A stretch of 7,305 nucleotides of DNA, taken from contig JAPOQV010000133.1 of assembly GCA_026710565.1 (NCBI GenBank), positions 1 to 7,305 on the forward strand, given 5' to 3'. Position numbers and translations under genes: made by a program. Of the stretch, positions 6,743 to 7,305 are shown one piece after another. The stretch's first letter is position 1, and each line of letters begins with the position of its first letter. This stretch comes from Spirochaetaceae bacterium (GTDB lineage Bacteria > Spirochaetota > Spirochaetia > SZUA-6 > Bin103). The notes below the pieces were generated by a model. That model did no database searches and was not told the DNA's origin. It saw only the letters and a list, made by a program, of their open reading frames with translations.

Positions 6743-7088
6743 GGTGGCCTCCTGGTTTCGCACCAGCAGAGGGTACCGCCGCAGAGTCCGGCATCTCGTC
6801 GCCGCCCAGCGACGCCCCAACCTCAGCGAGCAACGCGCGCAGCGCTTTCAAGGCGTCCACGCTGGCTACGGGCTCGGTCCGATGGCGCATGTCCCGACAC
6901 CACACCGCGTCGAGCATCCATACCGGTATCTCCAGCGCACGCACCGCAGTCTCGCCGTCCACCACCGTGCACCGCGCTATCGCGCCCGTCGGCCGTCGAA
7001 TCACGTTATGGACTCGGACGAACCTTCCAGCCCAAGGATGCCAAGGGTAGACAACCTCTCGTTCCTCGGAGAAACCGGTACCGGTACC
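6564..7088 (-). pseudogene. DUF5372-like ORF, apparently lacking its start
   Basis: The recognisable part reads EREVVYPWHPWAGRFVRV, then a beta-rich stretch and AVRALEIPVWMLD, ending near VDALKALRALLAEVGASL. The 'HPWAG' opening, the 'xxPxWMxD' middle and the leucine-rich end recall the small DUF5372 proteins found beside serine recombinases (from memory, not searched). No ATG, GTG or TTG lies in frame close to EVVYPWHP. The frame continues upstream only into antisense of a transposase remnant, so the natural 5' end seems lost. Downstream, no stop occurs until TGA 6566-6564, so the frame runs through the whole 61-aa gene and ends in an ATGA overlap with the recombinase start. The C-terminal ~75 codons look like shadow composition rather than a domain. 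Coordinates at the 5' side are approximate. Confidence 0.5.
7074..7088. repeat. Short palindromic 6-bp tandem ACCGGT ACCGGT ACC
   Basis: Two and a half copies of ACCGGT give nested perfect palindromes (7074-7085 and 7077-7088). The repeat sits at the upstream limit of the recognisable DUF5372-like sequence and next to the transposase remnant, so it may mark the cassette end. That role is inferred. Confidence 0.4.
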
Positions 7089-7111
7089 GTGGGCGTTGTG
7101 TCGTTGGGTTG

Positions 7112-7207
7112 TACAACGAAGTGCGCCCGCACTCGGCGCTGGCAGGCCACACGCCGGATGAGGCGTACCGGGGCGGCGTGACAGACTTCGCACAGGAGGT
7201 GGCATAA
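7112..7207 (+). pseudogene. C-terminal remnant of a second IS3-type transposase
   Basis: From TAC 7112 the frame encodes 31 residues, YNEVRPHSALAGHTPDEAYRG and a short tail, ending at TAA 7205-7207. 'FYN..RPHSAL.GRTPDE.Y' is the typical C-terminus of IS3-type DDE transposases, after the catalytic glutamate. Upstream of 7112 the frame no longer resembles a transposase and is antisense to the DUF5372-like ORF, so the rest of the gene has been lost. The subgroup differs from the IS element at 3326, whose relatives end 'YNP.RRHSALGYLSP', so this is probably not the missing tail of that copy. It cannot function. Confidence 0.7.
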
Positions 7208-7305
7208 CCACGATGATTGAAAGGCGGCACGAGGAGGCTGCGAGGTCCCGGGGTCGAACGGCCAGCACGAACAGCGGAGAGTTATCCACAAAGTTCACAG
7301 GCTCA
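7208..7305 (+). mobile_element. 3' non-coding end of the second IS element, candidate right terminus
   Basis: About 100 bases follow the transposase stop to the window edge with no ORF of note. On the minus strand the final bases begin TGAGCCTGTGAACTTTG, starting with the TG expected of IS3-family ends, so the window may stop at or near the right inverted repeat. No matching left inverted repeat is present in the window, so this is inference. Confidence 0.35.

Noticed and set aside
7112..7207. Idea that the right transposase tail is the missing end of the IS at 3326
   Set aside because: Relatives of that transposase end 'YNP.RRHSALGYLSP', whereas this tail reads 'YNEVRPHSALAGHTPDEAY', another subgroup. 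Not fully excluded without a search.
7282..7290. Perfect DnaA-box-like TTATCCACA
   Set aside because: A single box without AT-rich DNA, repeats or replication genes, lying in what is probably an IS terminus; no support for an origin.
1..7305. CRISPR arrays, tRNA or rRNA genes
   Set aside because: No regularly spaced repeats, cloverleaf-like sequence or rRNA-like conserved stretches were seen.

Overview
This is a GC-rich bacterial window with GTG starts, strong Shine-Dalgarno sites and tight gene packing. It is dense in mobile-element debris. Nothing in it fixes the taxonomy. The mix (a beta-galactosidase-trimerization-like glycoside hydrolase, an HTH_42 winged-helix protein, a Phd/YefM antitoxin, IS3-family elements and a large serine recombinase) would suit an environmental, possibly uncultured, high-GC lineage. 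That placement is inference only.

Layout. (1) Positions 1-2688, minus strand: a two-gene operon. The upstream gene encodes a winged-helix DNA-binding protein of the HTH_42/YcaQ superfamily. Eleven bases after its stop, a putative glycoside hydrolase starts at GTG and runs off the left edge. (2) Positions 2746-3355, plus strand: a divergent Phd/YefM-type antitoxin. It is followed by a 31-codon ORF that looks like the stub of a lost toxin gene, and by the first ~94 codons of a lipoprotein that resembles the N-terminus of a GH5 endoglycosylceramidase-type enzyme. (3) Positions ~3326 to ~4477, plus strand: an IS3-family element interrupts that lipoprotein gene. It has OrfA, a seven-A slippery run for -1 frameshifting, and OrfB with a complete DD(35)E triad but no C-terminal tail. 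(4) Positions 4495 to ~7088, minus strand: a serine-recombinase cassette that abuts the broken transposase. Its order of transcription is a DUF5372-like ORF with no start codon, a 61-aa protein with a strong ribosome binding site, and a 690-aa serine recombinase with a zinc ribbon and a C-terminal excisionase-like helix-turn-helix. (5) Positions ~7112-7305, plus strand: the last 31 codons of a second, different IS3-type transposase and a candidate right IS end at the window edge.

How it fits together. The left part looks like ordinary chromosomal sequence, possibly for carbohydrate use. From about 2990 rightward the window is a pile-up of successive events: toxin loss, IS insertion into a lipoprotein gene, and a serine-recombinase unit joined to broken transposase genes on both sides. 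The most interesting part is the recombinase cassette. It has a nested, translationally coupled gene arrangement, a fused HTH domain, and junctions that both fall at the Tyr-Asn codons of transposase genes (TACAAC).
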